From NCBI GenBank assembly GCA_002392705.1, contig DGHP01000114.1, forward strand, positions 1 through 17,215: DNA of 17,215 bases. Direction: 5' to 3'. The notes below the pieces were generated by a model. That model did not search any database, was not told the DNA's origin, and saw only the letters and a list, made by a program, of their open reading frames with translations. This document shows, in pieces, positions 1 through 9,268 of the stretch. Both the position numbers and the translations under genes were made by a program. How positions within the stretch are numbered: position 1 is the first letter of the stretch; each line of letters opens with the position of its first letter. The DNA is from Lachnospiraceae bacterium UBA3845 (GTDB taxonomy: Bacteria; Bacillota; Clostridia; Lachnospirales; Lachnospiraceae).

Positions 1-507
1 CCGTCCCTGAGGCCGCAGCGCACGGGCGGAGGCGGATATTACATCGTCCAGGGTACACAGGATCTCGTGGCGCGCGATCATCCTGTCCCTGTTGTCCCCG
101 GTCAGTCCGTGTCCCCCCGTCATATAGGGCGGGTTCACCGTAACCGTGCCAAAAGAAGCCGGCGGAATGATCTCCCCGGCTTTTCTGATATCGCACTCAA
201 GCATGCGGATTCGTTCCTGCTGCCCGTTGTATTCAATGCTCCTTCTGGCCATGTCCACGCACACAGGATTGATTTCCAGGGCCGTGAACGTGTGCCCGCC
301 TCCGCAGCGCGCATCCAGAAGAATCGGTATGACGCCGTTTCCGGAACACAGGTCCAGAATATTATCCCCTTCCCGCAGGTCCTCCTGCACAAAGGCTGTG
401 AGCAGCACGGCATCCATCCCGAAGCAGAACAGCTTCTCATTCTGGATGATCCGGCAGCCGTTCCGCTGGAGATCATCCAGCCGCTCTCCGGCTTTTAATT
501 CAATCAT
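1..507 (-). CDS. trmN6: tRNA1(Val) (adenine37-N6)-methyltransferase, partial (3' end outside window)
   Basis: The first 169 residues of a SAM-dependent N6-adenine methyltransferase of the YabB/TrmN6 family; the gene runs off the left edge in frame. In E. coli the family methylates A37 of tRNA1(Val). Visible motifs are the SAM-binding motif I LDLCSGNGVIPILL at about residues 51-64, an acidic motif II (ALEIN, 76-80) and the catalytic NPPY at 125-128 followed by the typical MTGGHG. The N-terminal IIQNEKLFCFGMDAVLL also fits the family. The start at 507 is chosen because the protein begins with a family-like MIELKAGERLDDL and has AGGA 8 bases upstream. Family members are about 240-260 residues, so roughly a third is missing. 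It follows ricT by 183 bases, as in the Bacillus yaaT-yabA-yabB cluster, but no yabA lies between them. Confidence 0.9.
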   Translation of the reverse strand, partial: MIELKAGERLDDLQRNGCRIIQNEKLFCFGMDAVLLTAFVQEDLREGDNILDLCSGNGVIPILLDARCGGGHTFTALEINPVCVDMARRSIEYNGQQERIRMLECDIRKAGEIIPPASFGTVTVNPPYMTGGHGLTGDNRDRMIARHEILCTLDDVISASARALRPQGR

Positions 508-538
508 TTCTCTTATCCTGCGAAAGCGTTCCTTTCAG

Positions 539-586
539 AAAACTCCTCTGCCGCCGCGCTCTGACCCGGCTCTGCAGGGGAGTTTT
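539..586 (-). terminator. Stem-loop with T-run between ricT and trmN6
   Basis: Arms 539-551 and 574-586 are complementary over 13 bases with one G-U pair, around a 22-base loop. The outer end of the stem is AAAA/TTTT, so the minus-strand transcript ends the hairpin in GGAGTTTT. It lies downstream of the ricT stop and only 31 bases before the trmN6 start. It could be a weak intrinsic terminator, an attenuator for trmN6, or an RNA processing signal. The rest of the 183-base gap (508-690) shows no gene. Confidence 0.45.
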
Positions 587-690
587 CCTCCTCACAAAAC
601 AAAGCTTTGTACTATGGCTCAATGCCCCGGATGACTGTTCTGCAGCCACGTCTGCAGAAAGCGCTGCCGCGGGACTGCGCCGGCCGCCTG

Positions 691-3012
691 TCAGTTTACG
701 GAATAAATGCTCATCTCATTCGAGCGTCTTTCCGTTCCGCCATCCGCCTGGCCGCGGCTGCGGGACTCCTTTCTTCCCTTCCCGGACCCTGCGCTGCCGC
801 TGTCCGGCCTGCTGTCCGCTCCGGTCTGCACGCTGTCCGGATTCCTGCCCTCCTGGGCGCCTGCGGGACGGCGGCGGCGCGGTCTGCGCCTTCTCTGTCC
901 CTCATCCCTGGAATAATCCCGGTTCCGGTCTTCCCCGGAGCTGTTTCCGCCGGCATTCATCCTGCGGTCTTCATCTGCGGATCTGCCGCCCTGGCCTTCC
1001 GCGTCATACTCCTGCTTTTTCCTGCCGCCGCGGAAATCCCGGCGGTTCCCGTCATAGTCCTTATTGCTTCTGCGCTGGTGCCCTGCGGAATCACCACTCT
1101 GCGTCCGGTCGCCGTCCGCATACTTTTTGCGCTGGCGGTTCTCCGGACCAGCCTCCTGCTCCCTGCCGCGGTCCGCATATTTTCTGCGGTTTTCACGCTC
1201 TGTCCGCTCCTCACGCTGTCCGCGCTCTGCATGACTGTTCCGGCGGCCTTTTCTGTCTGCGGAATTCCCGGAAGCGCTTTCCTCCGCATCTGCCGCATAC
1301 TCTTCCGCGGGCGTGCCATCTTCCGTATATTTATGTCTGCGGCGGCGCGGTTTTCTCCGGCGCTCACCGTCCCATTCCCCGCCTTCCTCCTGCACGGCAT
1401 CTGCCGGGACCGCATCCGGGTCGGAAAACGAAGCATCCTGGCTGCTGTACAGTACTTCCGCCTCAGCGGAAACCGGGTCTGTATATTCTGTCCCCTCTTC
1501 CCGGAAGTCTTCCCGGAAAACGGTATTTCCGCTCTCCGGAGCTGCCTCTGTTCCATCTTCCGTCCGGCGGTATTCAGCTGCCGCCTGTCCGGATATTTCG
1601 CTCATTTTCCGCGCTCCGGGCAATGACACTGAAGCAGATGTCTCTTTCCGCTCTTCTCTGTTTTCTTCTATGGACAGTCTGCCTCCGTCCGCATGAACTT
1701 CCGTCCGGAATACCGTTTCTTCTGTCCTCCGGATCTGCGCTTTTACCGCTTCCGCATCTGCGAAGCTCTCTTCCACTTCCAGTTCTGTCGTTGTGACAGT
1801 CGTTTCTTTCGCTTTTATCTTCAGCTGCTCGCGGGCATCCGCGTTCCCTTCAAGTACGGCTTCCGCGGCAGACACTGCTGCCCCGGCCAGAAGACCTGCC
1901 ATAACGCCTTCATCTGCCAGAAGGTCTTCCACAGCTCCTTTATCTGCCTGAAGACCTGTCACAGCCTCTTCATCTGCCAGGAGGTCTGCCACAGCTTCTT
2001 TATCTGCCTGAAGGCCGGAGTCTGCTCCGGCTGAGCCGGCCTGTGCATCCGTATCCGGACCTTTCACGGGGCGGTTCTCCGTCTCCGCGCGTTTTCTGGC
2101 TCCGCGGCGGCGGTCAGCCTGTTCCGAATCCTGACGCTCGCTCTTCTGGCCCTTCTTCGGATTCTCCTGCTGTTTTTCCGCTTTCTCCCCCTTGCGTCTG
2201 CGCGGCCGGAAGTTCAGCTCTTCGACCGGAAATTCTTCAATTTCCTTGTCTTCCCCTTCCTCGAACATGACCTTCGCTCTCTGCCTGAGAACATTGAGCT
2301 CCACCACTTTTCCGGTCCGTCCGTCCACAGTGCTGGCTTCTTCGCCCATCTTCGGCATCTTCGAGTTCAGGTATTCATAGGTATCTTCTTCGTTCTTGAG
2401 ACAGCACATCAGTCTTCCGCAGGTCCCGGAGATCTTGGCCGGATTGAGCGAAAGATTCTGTTCCTTTGCCATCTTGATCGAAACCGGAGCGAAATCGCTC
2501 AGGTAAGTGGCGCAGCAGAGTTCTCTTCCGCAGATCCCCAGGCCGCCCAGCATCTTCGTCTCATCCCGCACGCCGATCTGCCGCAGCTCGATCCTCATGC
2601 GGAATACCGAGGCCAGATCCTTTACCAGATCCCGGAAATCGATCCTCCCGTCGGCGGTAAAATAGAAGAGGATCTTGCTCCCGTCAAAGGAATACTCCGC
2701 ATCCACCAGCTTCATGTCCAGATTGTGCTTTCTCACCTTTTCCCTGCAGATATTCAGGGCCTCTTTTTCCTTTGCCCGGTTCTCCTCGACCTTCTGTGTA
2801 TCTTCCTCCGTCGCGATCCGGACCACCGCCCGCAGAGGCTGCGTCACCATATCATCCGCGACATTCTTGACTCTTCCCGACACAGTGCCGTATTCCAGTC
2901 CGCGGGCAGTCTCCACGATGACATGATCGCCCATCACAGGCTCCAGGTCACCCGGATCAAAATAATAGACTTTTCCCGCGCTGCGGAAGCGCACTCCAAT
3001 AATCTTAATCAT
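691..3012 (-). CDS. ricT: PSP1-domain protein RicT (YaaT) with a ~500-residue disordered C-terminal extension
   Basis: Residues 1-265 are a complete PSP1/YaaT protein, starting MIKIIGVRFRSAGKVYYFDPG and carrying the cysteine set C161, C166, C167, C198, C203, C204 (CGRELCC, CGRLMCC). In Bacillus subtilis, RicT forms the Fe-S-bearing Y-complex with RicA and RicF, which directs RNase Y mRNA processing and affects sporulation and competence. The normal family length is about 275-300 residues; this one has 773. Residues 266-550 are mainly acidic and low-complexity and include four 10-residue repeats (about 335-374). Residues 551-773 are strongly basic and Gly/Asp/Asn-rich, with arginine blocks at 551-559 and 707-715 and repeated KYAD motifs (611, 630). 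There are no cysteines after 204 and no membrane segment. The start matches the family N-terminus, but the ribosome site is weak (AAGGAAG about 17 bases upstream). The core assignment is firm. That the tail binds RNA is inference. Confidence 0.93.
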   Translation of the reverse strand: MIKIIGVRFRSAGKVYYFDPGDLEPVMGDHVIVETARGLEYGTVSGRVKNVADDMVTQPLRAVVRIATEEDTQKVEENRAKEKEALNICREKVRKHNLDMKLVDAEYSFDGSKILFYFTADGRIDFRDLVKDLASVFRMRIELRQIGVRDETKMLGGLGICGRELCCATYLSDFAPVSIKMAKEQNLSLNPAKISGTCGRLMCCLKNEEDTYEYLNSKMPKMGEEASTVDGRTGKVVELNVLRQRAKVMFEEGEDKEIEEFPVEELNFRPRRRKGEKAEKQQENPKKGQKSERQDSEQADRRRGARKRAETENRPVKGPDTDAQAGSAGADSGLQADKEAVADLLADEEAVTGLQADKGAVEDLLADEGVMAGLLAGAAVSAAEAVLEGNADAREQLKIKAKETTVTTTELEVEESFADAEAVKAQIRRTEETVFRTEVHADGGRLSIEENREERKETSASVSLPGARKMSEISGQAAAEYRRTEDGTEAAPESGNTVFREDFREEGTEYTDPVSAEAEVLYSSQDASFSDPDAVPADAVQEEGGEWDGERRRKPRRRRHKYTEDGTPAEEYAADAEESASGNSADRKGRRNSHAERGQREERTERENRRKYADRGREQEAGPENRQRKKYADGDRTQSGDSAGHQRRSNKDYDGNRRDFRGGRKKQEYDAEGQGGRSADEDRRMNAGGNSSGEDRNRDYSRDEGQRRRRPRRRRPAGAQEGRNPDSVQTGADSRPDSGSAGSGKGRKESRSRGQADGGTERRSNEMSIYSVN
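1891..2016 (-). repeat. Four tandem 30-bp repeats inside ricT
   Basis: Units 1891-1920, 1921-1950, 1951-1980 and 1981-2010 share the pattern aaG(A/G)(C/T)CTg...(C/T)ATCTGCC(A/T)G, and a partial unit begins at 2011. They keep the reading frame and encode imperfect decapeptides alternating between GLQADK(E/G)AV and DLLADE(E/G)(A/V). Alternate units (1 and 3, 2 and 4) are most alike, suggesting duplication of a 60-bp pair. The hydrophobic spacing (Leu, Leu/Gln, Ala, Val) suggests a short amphipathic helix in an otherwise disordered region. Confidence 0.85.
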
Positions 3013-3140
3013 ATATCTGTATTCTCAACTTCCTTTTGATCAATCCCGCCCCGGCGGAACTGCGCCCGGCGCACGGAAGCTTATGCTGCCGCAATTCAGC
3101 TGTGTGCCCGGGGATCTGCCTTCCATTCACGTTATCCCCC

Positions 3141-3170
3141 ATTATAAACACATTTCTCCCGCAGATGCAA
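3141..3170 (-). promoter_or_regulatory. Candidate sigma-A-type promoter for ricT
   Basis: On the minus strand a perfect TATAAT lies at 3146-3141 in the context TGTTTATAATGG. A -35 is weak: TTGCAT, 18 bases upstream, matches TTGACA at only 3 positions. The implied RNA starts near 3134 and has a leader of about 120 bases before the ricT start at 3012. This would let ricT and trmN6 be expressed independently of the upstream genes. Confidence 0.5.
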
Positions 3171-3197
3171 GAATCACAGGCCCCGGCCTGTGATTCT
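3170..3197 (-). terminator. Perfect 13-bp stem-loop after holB
   Basis: Arms 3170-3182 (AGAATCACAGGCC) and 3185-3197 are exactly complementary, with CC between them, so the closing C-G pairs must open to form a loop. It sits in the 271-base gap between the holB stop and ricT, immediately upstream of the candidate ricT promoter. No good T-run follows on the minus strand (TGCATCTG), so it may be a processing or stability structure or a DNA operator rather than an intrinsic terminator. Confidence 0.45.
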
Positions 3198-3251
3198 CTG
3201 CTGTTACTCTATTCACGGCTTTTTTCATATTGCTTACACTTGTTTCCTGTA

Positions 3252-3278
3252 ACTGTATATATCACGTCCTTATACAGT
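3252..3278. promoter_or_regulatory. Inverted repeat ACTGTATA-N11-TATACAGT
   Basis: Perfect 8-base arms at 3252-3259 and 3271-3278, six bases beyond the holB stop codon. An AT-rich dyad with an 11-base spacer could be a repressor site or a weak RNA hairpin. I do not recognise the motif as a known operator. The rest of the gap 3013-3283 has no convincing coding sequence. Confidence 0.35.
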
Positions 3279-3283
3279 GTTTA

Positions 3284-4324
<1,041 letters not shown>

Positions 4325-4962
4325 TGAGTCCCTCTTTTCCCTCTTCCTGTATATCCCGGATAAAAGACCGGATCTCTTCTATGCAGGTCTCACGCTCATC
4401 ATCATTGTTAAAGCGTTTTTCGATTCCGGCCTCCGCCAGCTTCTCCTCTGAAAAATCCTTCTGGTCCGCCAGAAAGCGCCTGCACATCTCCTCATATTTG
4501 TGGTTGCCGGGCTTCAGCTCCCGTTTAAGGGCCCTTCCGAGCCGGATCCCGTCCTCCACCTCGATGTAGAGGGGAATAACCCTCCCGGGCCCGTAATAAT
4601 CCGACAGTTTCCGGTAGGACTCCAGGGTCCCGATCGCCAGGATATCCGCCTGGGCGAAGTCCAGCGTCCCGTCATCCACCGTATAATATTTCCATGGGCC
4701 GAGCACGGTCTGGTATTCCCGCATCTCAATGACCTTCCCCGCTTCTGCGAGCTTCCGGTATCCTTCCTCATCCGTAAAATGATAATCGACCCCATCCTGC
4801 TCGGCTTCCCGGATCGGTCTGGTTGTATATGGGATCAGCGGAACCAGATCCAGTTCCTCATCCTGAAGAAGTTCCTCATAGACCGTATCCTTGCCGGCCG
4901 CGCTTTTCCCCATCAGATAAAAGATTTTATGTTCCATCGTTCTTCATCAGTCGCCTCAGTTC

Positions 4963-6513
4963 TCAACTCACAGTCAGAATCGTTCCCGCGCTGTAGTCAG
5001 ACAGACCCTGCAGGGAATAGCCGCGCGTCTTCAGTTTCTCTGCCGTCTTCAGAAGTTCTTCGCCGATCCGCTCTCCCGGCACCAGAAGCGGCACTCCGGG
5101 CGGGTAAAGATAAAGATATTCCCCCGATATCCGGCCTGCGGACCTTTCAAGGGGCAGCCTGCAAAGTACCGCGTCCTCCGCCTCAGAGATCCGCATGCAT
5201 ACTTCCGCGCGCGGCAGGGTCAGGGCCATATCCATTCTGCCCGTATCCGCCGGAGTAACTTCTCTTTCCTGACTGCCCATACCCGGCGCCGGTTCGCACC
5301 GGCCTTCTTTTGCAGGGCCTGCTGTACACTCCGCCCGAAGAGATCCGTTTTCTCTTTCGCCTATGAGCCGATCGATCTCCCGGAGGGCTCGGGACAGTCT
5401 CCGGAAACCCTCTTCGTCATCTCCCACACTTGACAGCATCAGGACATAAGAAAGAGACAGCATCTCGCTCTGCAGATGATACTCCTCTCTCAGGATATCA
5501 TACAGATCTGACGCTGTCATGTCCGTTTCCGCCGGGCAGATCAGAATTCTGGACGGGTCGTCCGTGACAAGAAGTTCAAAATGGTCCAGAATCCGGACTC
5601 TTTCCGCTGTCCCCGCCTTCCTTTTTATCTGCCCCGGGATTATCCCCCACTCCGCGTAAAAGGCAAGCAGTGCCTCCGCGTAGCGGTCAAAGAGTTCACG
5701 GCCGTGCTCCCGGAGCATCCCGATACACTCATCCATACCCGCCATCAGGACATAGCTGGGGCTGCTTGACTGGAAAGTATCAAGCATCAGCCTCAGGCGC
5801 CGCCGGTCCGCCAGATCCCCGTTCACATGCAGCAGGGCTGTCTGGGTAAGGGAGGGGAGGGTCTTATGCAGGCTGTGGATGACAATATCCGCTCCAAGCT
5901 TCACGGAAGATTCCGGGAACAGGTCATGCATTCCGAAATGCGCCCCGTGAGCCTCATCCACAATCAGGGGCAGGCCGAAAGCGTGGACCGTCTCCGCGAT
6001 CGCGCCGATGTCACTGACAATGCCCTCATAACTGGGGGAAGTGACAAAAACCGCGCTGATCCGGGCCCCGCCCCTTCGCCGGTTCTCCTCAAGGGCCCGC
6101 TTTACATCCTCCGCCCGGACGGGACCGTTCAGCTCTCCGTCCGCCCGGGGATAAAGATAAACTGTTTCCAGGCCGTTCAGGCCGGCCGCGTGGTATGCGG
6201 ATTTATGGCTGCCGCGGGACATCAGAATCCGTCCGCTTCCCCGGCGGCAGCAGGCACTGATCGCGGCAAGAATGCCGCAGGTGCTCCCGTTTACCAGAAA
6301 ATGTGTCTCCCCGGACCCGTAAAGCTGCGCCGCGCGCCGCTCTGCCTCCAGAATCACGCCTTCCGCGTGGTGCAGATTATCAAAGCCGTCTATTTCCGTA
6401 ATATCAAAGGAGTAGGGATCCGGCAGGGAGCCCAGCCTTCGCTTGTGCCCCGGCATGTGGAAGGGGTAGGCGTCGGACGCCCCGTACCGGATCAGTTCTT
6501 CATACAAATACAT
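4963..6513 (-). CDS. Orn/Lys/Arg decarboxylase-family PLP enzyme (YaaO/SpeA-like)
   Basis: A 516-residue fold-type I PLP enzyme of the Orn/Lys/Arg decarboxylase family, of the short Gram-positive form. Motifs in order: FHMPGHK at 18-24, DITEIDGFDNLHHAEG (37-52), GSTCGILAA (76-84), the PLP-ring region DEAHGAHFG at 186-194, and the Schiff-base lysine K217 in SLHKTLPSLTQTALLH. The C-terminal domain has the hallmark GEYLYLYPPGVPLLVPGE (464-481). The substrate (arginine, lysine or ornithine) cannot be read from sequence; products would be polyamine precursors such as agmatine or cadaverine. About 40 residues at 388-427 form a charged, low-complexity stretch between the two domains. The start has GGAGG about 12 bases upstream, and the gene follows the GH18 gene by 29 bases, suggesting co-transcription. 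Confidence 0.92.
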   Translation of the reverse strand: MYLYEELIRYGASDAYPFHMPGHKRRLGSLPDPYSFDITEIDGFDNLHHAEGVILEAERRAAQLYGSGETHFLVNGSTCGILAAISACCRRGSGRILMSRGSHKSAYHAAGLNGLETVYLYPRADGELNGPVRAEDVKRALEENRRRGGARISAVFVTSPSYEGIVSDIGAIAETVHAFGLPLIVDEAHGAHFGMHDLFPESSVKLGADIVIHSLHKTLPSLTQTALLHVNGDLADRRRLRLMLDTFQSSSPSYVLMAGMDECIGMLREHGRELFDRYAEALLAFYAEWGIIPGQIKRKAGTAERVRILDHFELLVTDDPSRILICPAETDMTASDLYDILREEYHLQSEMLSLSYVLMLSSVGDDEEGFRRLSRALREIDRLIGERENGSLRAECTAGPAKEGRCEPAPGMGSQEREVTPADTGRMDMALTLPRAEVCMRISEAEDAVLCRLPLERSAGRISGEYLYLYPPGVPLLVPGERIGEELLKTAEKLKTRGYSLQGLSDYSAGTILTVS

Positions 6514-6542
6514 ACTCTGTGCCCGCCTCCGGGCTGACTCAT

Positions 6543-9146
6543 TTATACAGATCCCGCCTCAGTCGTATCTTCAGCAGCTTCTGTCTCTGCCGTGTGCTCC
6601 GCGGCATACTCACTCTCCAGCCCGGCAGCCTCCTCGCTGCTGAGGTTCAGATGGTCGCTGATCACCTGCCAGATGGAGTCGCTCTGAGCCCCCAGGACCC
6701 AGGCCGCAGTCCCGCCAAGGTTATACTTCGGAACAAGCAGGATCTTTCTCGCCATCGACTCTCCGTCCTCGATCCAGATCTGACAGCGGACGCCGTTGTC
6801 CAGCGTCCAGTCCGCGTAATTCTGGGTCGCTTCCGCATCCCAGACCGGTGTCACGCCCCATGTATTCAGGGTCGTCTGCACGACACCCATGGACAGCTCT
6901 TCACTGTTGATGTTCATCGTCCCGTCATCATTCCAGGAAGTATACCAGATTCTTGTATAGAACGGGACACCGCTGATGATCTTCCTCGCGGGGATCCCCA
7001 TCCGGATCAGTTCTTTGACTGCCCGCTCTTCAAATGCCAGCGAAGCCACAGAGCCCGCCTCGGAGCCCACATAATGCTCGTCGTAGCCCATATTGATCAG
7101 GTAATCCGCCACCGTTCCGACTTCCTTCCTGTCAATATAGGAGTTCCACTCATACGGGCAGGCCAGGTCAACGGAAAAGACCAGTCCGCTCTTCCTGCAG
7201 GCGATCGACATCTCCCGTACAAACTGGGAGTAGGCAGCACCGTCAGCGGCTTCCATATACTCAAAGTCCAGATTGATTCCGTCGAGATTCAGACGCTCCG
7301 CTTCACTGACCAGACGGCTGATACAGTTCCGGCGGGCCGCAGTGGAGGCCAGCACCATGGAAGTATCCATTTCGCTGGAAAAATCACTGACCAGGCCCCA
7401 GACCTGCAGATTGTCATTGTGTGCCTTCTTCACATAGGATTTCTTGCCGATGGAGCTGATATTTCCTTCATTATCGGTCAGGGAGAACCAGGTGGGGGAT
7501 ATAACGTCCACTCCCGTCATATTTTCCGTCCGGCTCTCATAGCTGCTGTTCCCGCTCTCCGAATCCATGTAATGCCAGACGATTGTAAGCCTCTCATCGC
7601 TTGTCAGGTCCGGATAGACAGGTTCCGTAAAGCCGCTGTTCTCAACCGTCTTTGTCTCCGGGCTGGTCATGCGGGAAGACCGCACCCATCCGATGAAGCC
7701 GTCATCCGTCAGAACCCGCAGCCATTTCTCGCCTTCCTCCAGGACATACACTTCGTCTCCCTTTTCAAGGTCCGTGAGGATCGGGCTCTTAATTCCGCCC
7801 ATATAGCGGACCGCGGCTTCCTTGCGGGCCTGGGCGGTCAGCATCTCTCCCCAGCGGCAGCGGATCAGCACATGCTGCGTCTCCTTCTCCCATGTGTAGG
7901 CGACATTCGTATAGCGGGCCAGATATTCGGCGTTTATGTAGAGCTTCTCCTTCTCTGAAGTGCTCTCCTCTTCCCCGGAAGGGCTCCGGCTTCCTGTATC
8001 ATCCCTGAGCACAATCACATGCTCATAATCCGCCTGGCTGATCGGGTCGCTGGCAAGCGCCCCGTCGATCACGCTGTAACTGGTGGAATTAACAGGAATC
8101 TCAAAGGTCTGCTCCGCTGTGGTAAACAGCATCCTGGTCGAAGCGTTATCCCAGTAGAAACGGGAATTCAGCGTATCCTCAACGATCGGATAAGGAAGAT
8201 ACAGCTCCCCGTCTGAGACAAGCGCCCGCCGGCTGATATTCTCATCCTGCAGGATGATCGCCGCCTCATCCGCGGCTATGTCCCCGAAATACTCCTGCCA
8301 GGACATCCGCGCGTTGGTCGGCGTGTAGCGGTGAATCAGGATAACCGCCCCCATCGTGCACACGAAAAGGCACAACAGCAGCAATGGCAGCAGAAAACGG
8401 CGGCGGGACCGCCTTTTGCGTCTTTTCTTCTTTTTCCCGCCGTCTTCTTTTCCGGACGCTTTCTTTTCCGGAGCTTTTCGGGTGTTTTCGTCTGCGGCCC
8501 CGCTGCCCTGCTCCTTCCCGGAAGAGGTCGTCTCTTTCCGGGATTCGCCTGCATCATTAAGGGATCCGGTCATTCCTTTTCCGGATCCGCTCTCCTCTTT
8601 CCGCGATCCGCTCAGTTCTTTTCCGGATTTGCTTTCCTCTTTCCGCGATCCGTTTTCCTCATTTTGGGATCCGCGCTGCGGCCGGTTCTGCGCCTTTTCC
8701 GCTCTTCCCGCTCCCTCTTCCTCTTTCTCCCGGAAGGAACCGGTTAAGAGACCGGCTCCGGAATCGCGCTCCGCATCCGGAGCTTCCTGAACCGGACGTT
8801 CCCCGGCTTCGCCGCCCGCAGCGGCCGCCTTTGCACTGTTTATTTTTTCTTCGCTGCGCTGCCGGGCCAGTTCCTCCACCTCCCGGTCAGTCTCCGCGAT
8901 GGCTTCCGCAAGTTCCAGCTGCCGGAGTTCCTCATCCAGGCGGGCCCTTTCTTTTGCCCTGCGCGTGGTCGCTTCGGCGATCACTTCATTTGCCGCGGCG
9001 AGGACTTCTTCATTAGTTACATTCCCGTCGCCGTTCGCGGCTTTCATAGCGTTAATTCTTGTTATATACGCATCAAAGAGGCCGCCCGAGGACTTCCTGC
9101 TCCCGGACGGCCTTTCGTCACGGTTGTCTTTAGAATGATCCTGCAT
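6543..9146 (-). CDS. Membrane-anchored SH3 / glycosyl hydrolase family 18 protein
   Basis: An 867-residue protein. Residues 1-240 are a charged, probably cytoplasmic region with a coiled-coil-like segment (about 60-100) and Ser/Lys/Glu/Gly repeats. A basic stretch (238-250) precedes a single membrane helix at about 250-272, giving a type II topology with the rest outside. After it come a stalk region resembling the copper-amine-oxidase N-terminal-like domain (about 300-430), a bacterial SH3-like domain (about 440-497) and a GH18 domain (about 520-830). The GH18 active-site motif is DGINLDFE at 622-629, with D627 and the putative acid E629 present and Asn at the third position, as often in spore and cell-wall GH18 proteins. 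It probably acts on peptidoglycan or another GlcNAc polymer. The start has a strong AAAGGAGGAG 5 bases upstream. It is the first gene after the 9269 promoter. Confidence 0.9.
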   Translation of the reverse strand: MQDHSKDNRDERPSGSRKSSGGLFDAYITRINAMKAANGDGNVTNEEVLAAANEVIAEATTRRAKERARLDEELRQLELAEAIAETDREVEELARQRSEEKINSAKAAAAGGEAGERPVQEAPDAERDSGAGLLTGSFREKEEEGAGRAEKAQNRPQRGSQNEENGSRKEESKSGKELSGSRKEESGSGKGMTGSLNDAGESRKETTSSGKEQGSGAADENTRKAPEKKASGKEDGGKKKKRRKRRSRRRFLLPLLLLCLFVCTMGAVILIHRYTPTNARMSWQEYFGDIAADEAAIILQDENISRRALVSDGELYLPYPIVEDTLNSRFYWDNASTRMLFTTAEQTFEIPVNSTSYSVIDGALASDPISQADYEHVIVLRDDTGSRSPSGEEESTSEKEKLYINAEYLARYTNVAYTWEKETQHVLIRCRWGEMLTAQARKEAAVRYMGGIKSPILTDLEKGDEVYVLEEGEKWLRVLTDDGFIGWVRSSRMTSPETKTVENSGFTEPVYPDLTSDERLTIVWHYMDSESGNSSYESRTENMTGVDVISPTWFSLTDNEGNISSIGKKSYVKKAHNDNLQVWGLVSDFSSEMDTSMVLASTAARRNCISRLVSEAERLNLDGINLDFEYMEAADGAAYSQFVREMSIACRKSGLVFSVDLACPYEWNSYIDRKEVGTVADYLINMGYDEHYVGSEAGSVASLAFEERAVKELIRMGIPARKIISGVPFYTRIWYTSWNDDGTMNINSEELSMGVVQTTLNTWGVTPVWDAEATQNYADWTLDNGVRCQIWIEDGESMARKILLVPKYNLGGTAAWVLGAQSDSIWQVISDHLNLSSEEAAGLESEYAAEHTAETEAAEDTTEAGSV
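8568..8651 (-). repeat. Two 42-bp tandem repeats in the cytoplasmic region of the GH18 gene
   Basis: Residues 166-179 and 180-193 are near-identical 14-mers of the form GSRKEES(K/G)SGK. A degenerate third copy (ESRKETTSSGKEQ) follows, encoded at about 8510-8550. In DNA the repeat shows as recurring ctctttccgcgatccg and cttttccggat. The unit keeps the frame and adds a flexible, mixed-charge linker. Confidence 0.75.
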
Positions 9147-9268
9147 GAATCTCCTCCTTTACTGCAGTAAAATGGCTGCCGCGCGCCTTCTTTCAGCAAA
9201 AAGAACAGGGCCGCGGATCAGTTCCCGAAAATTGAGATATGAACAGCATAATCCTGCATACAACCGTA

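Noticed and set aside
599..610. Perfect 12-base palindrome ACAAAGCTTTGT
   Set aside because: An isolated AT-rich palindrome with no loop and no neighbouring promoter; likely chance.
607..1626. Plus-strand 339-codon frame opposite the ricT tail, with hydrophobic-looking residues
   Set aside because: Hydrophobicity comes from antisense reading of the Arg/Glu/Ala-rich tail. No start signal was found, and the ricT frame continues from a clear PSP1 domain.
1891..2016. CRISPR-like regular repeats
   Set aside because: The repeats are contiguous without unique spacers and are in frame in ricT, so they are coding tandem repeats.
6519..7958. Plus-strand 479-codon frame opposite the GH18 gene
   Set aside because: Antisense shadow of a gene with recognised SH3 and GH18 domains.
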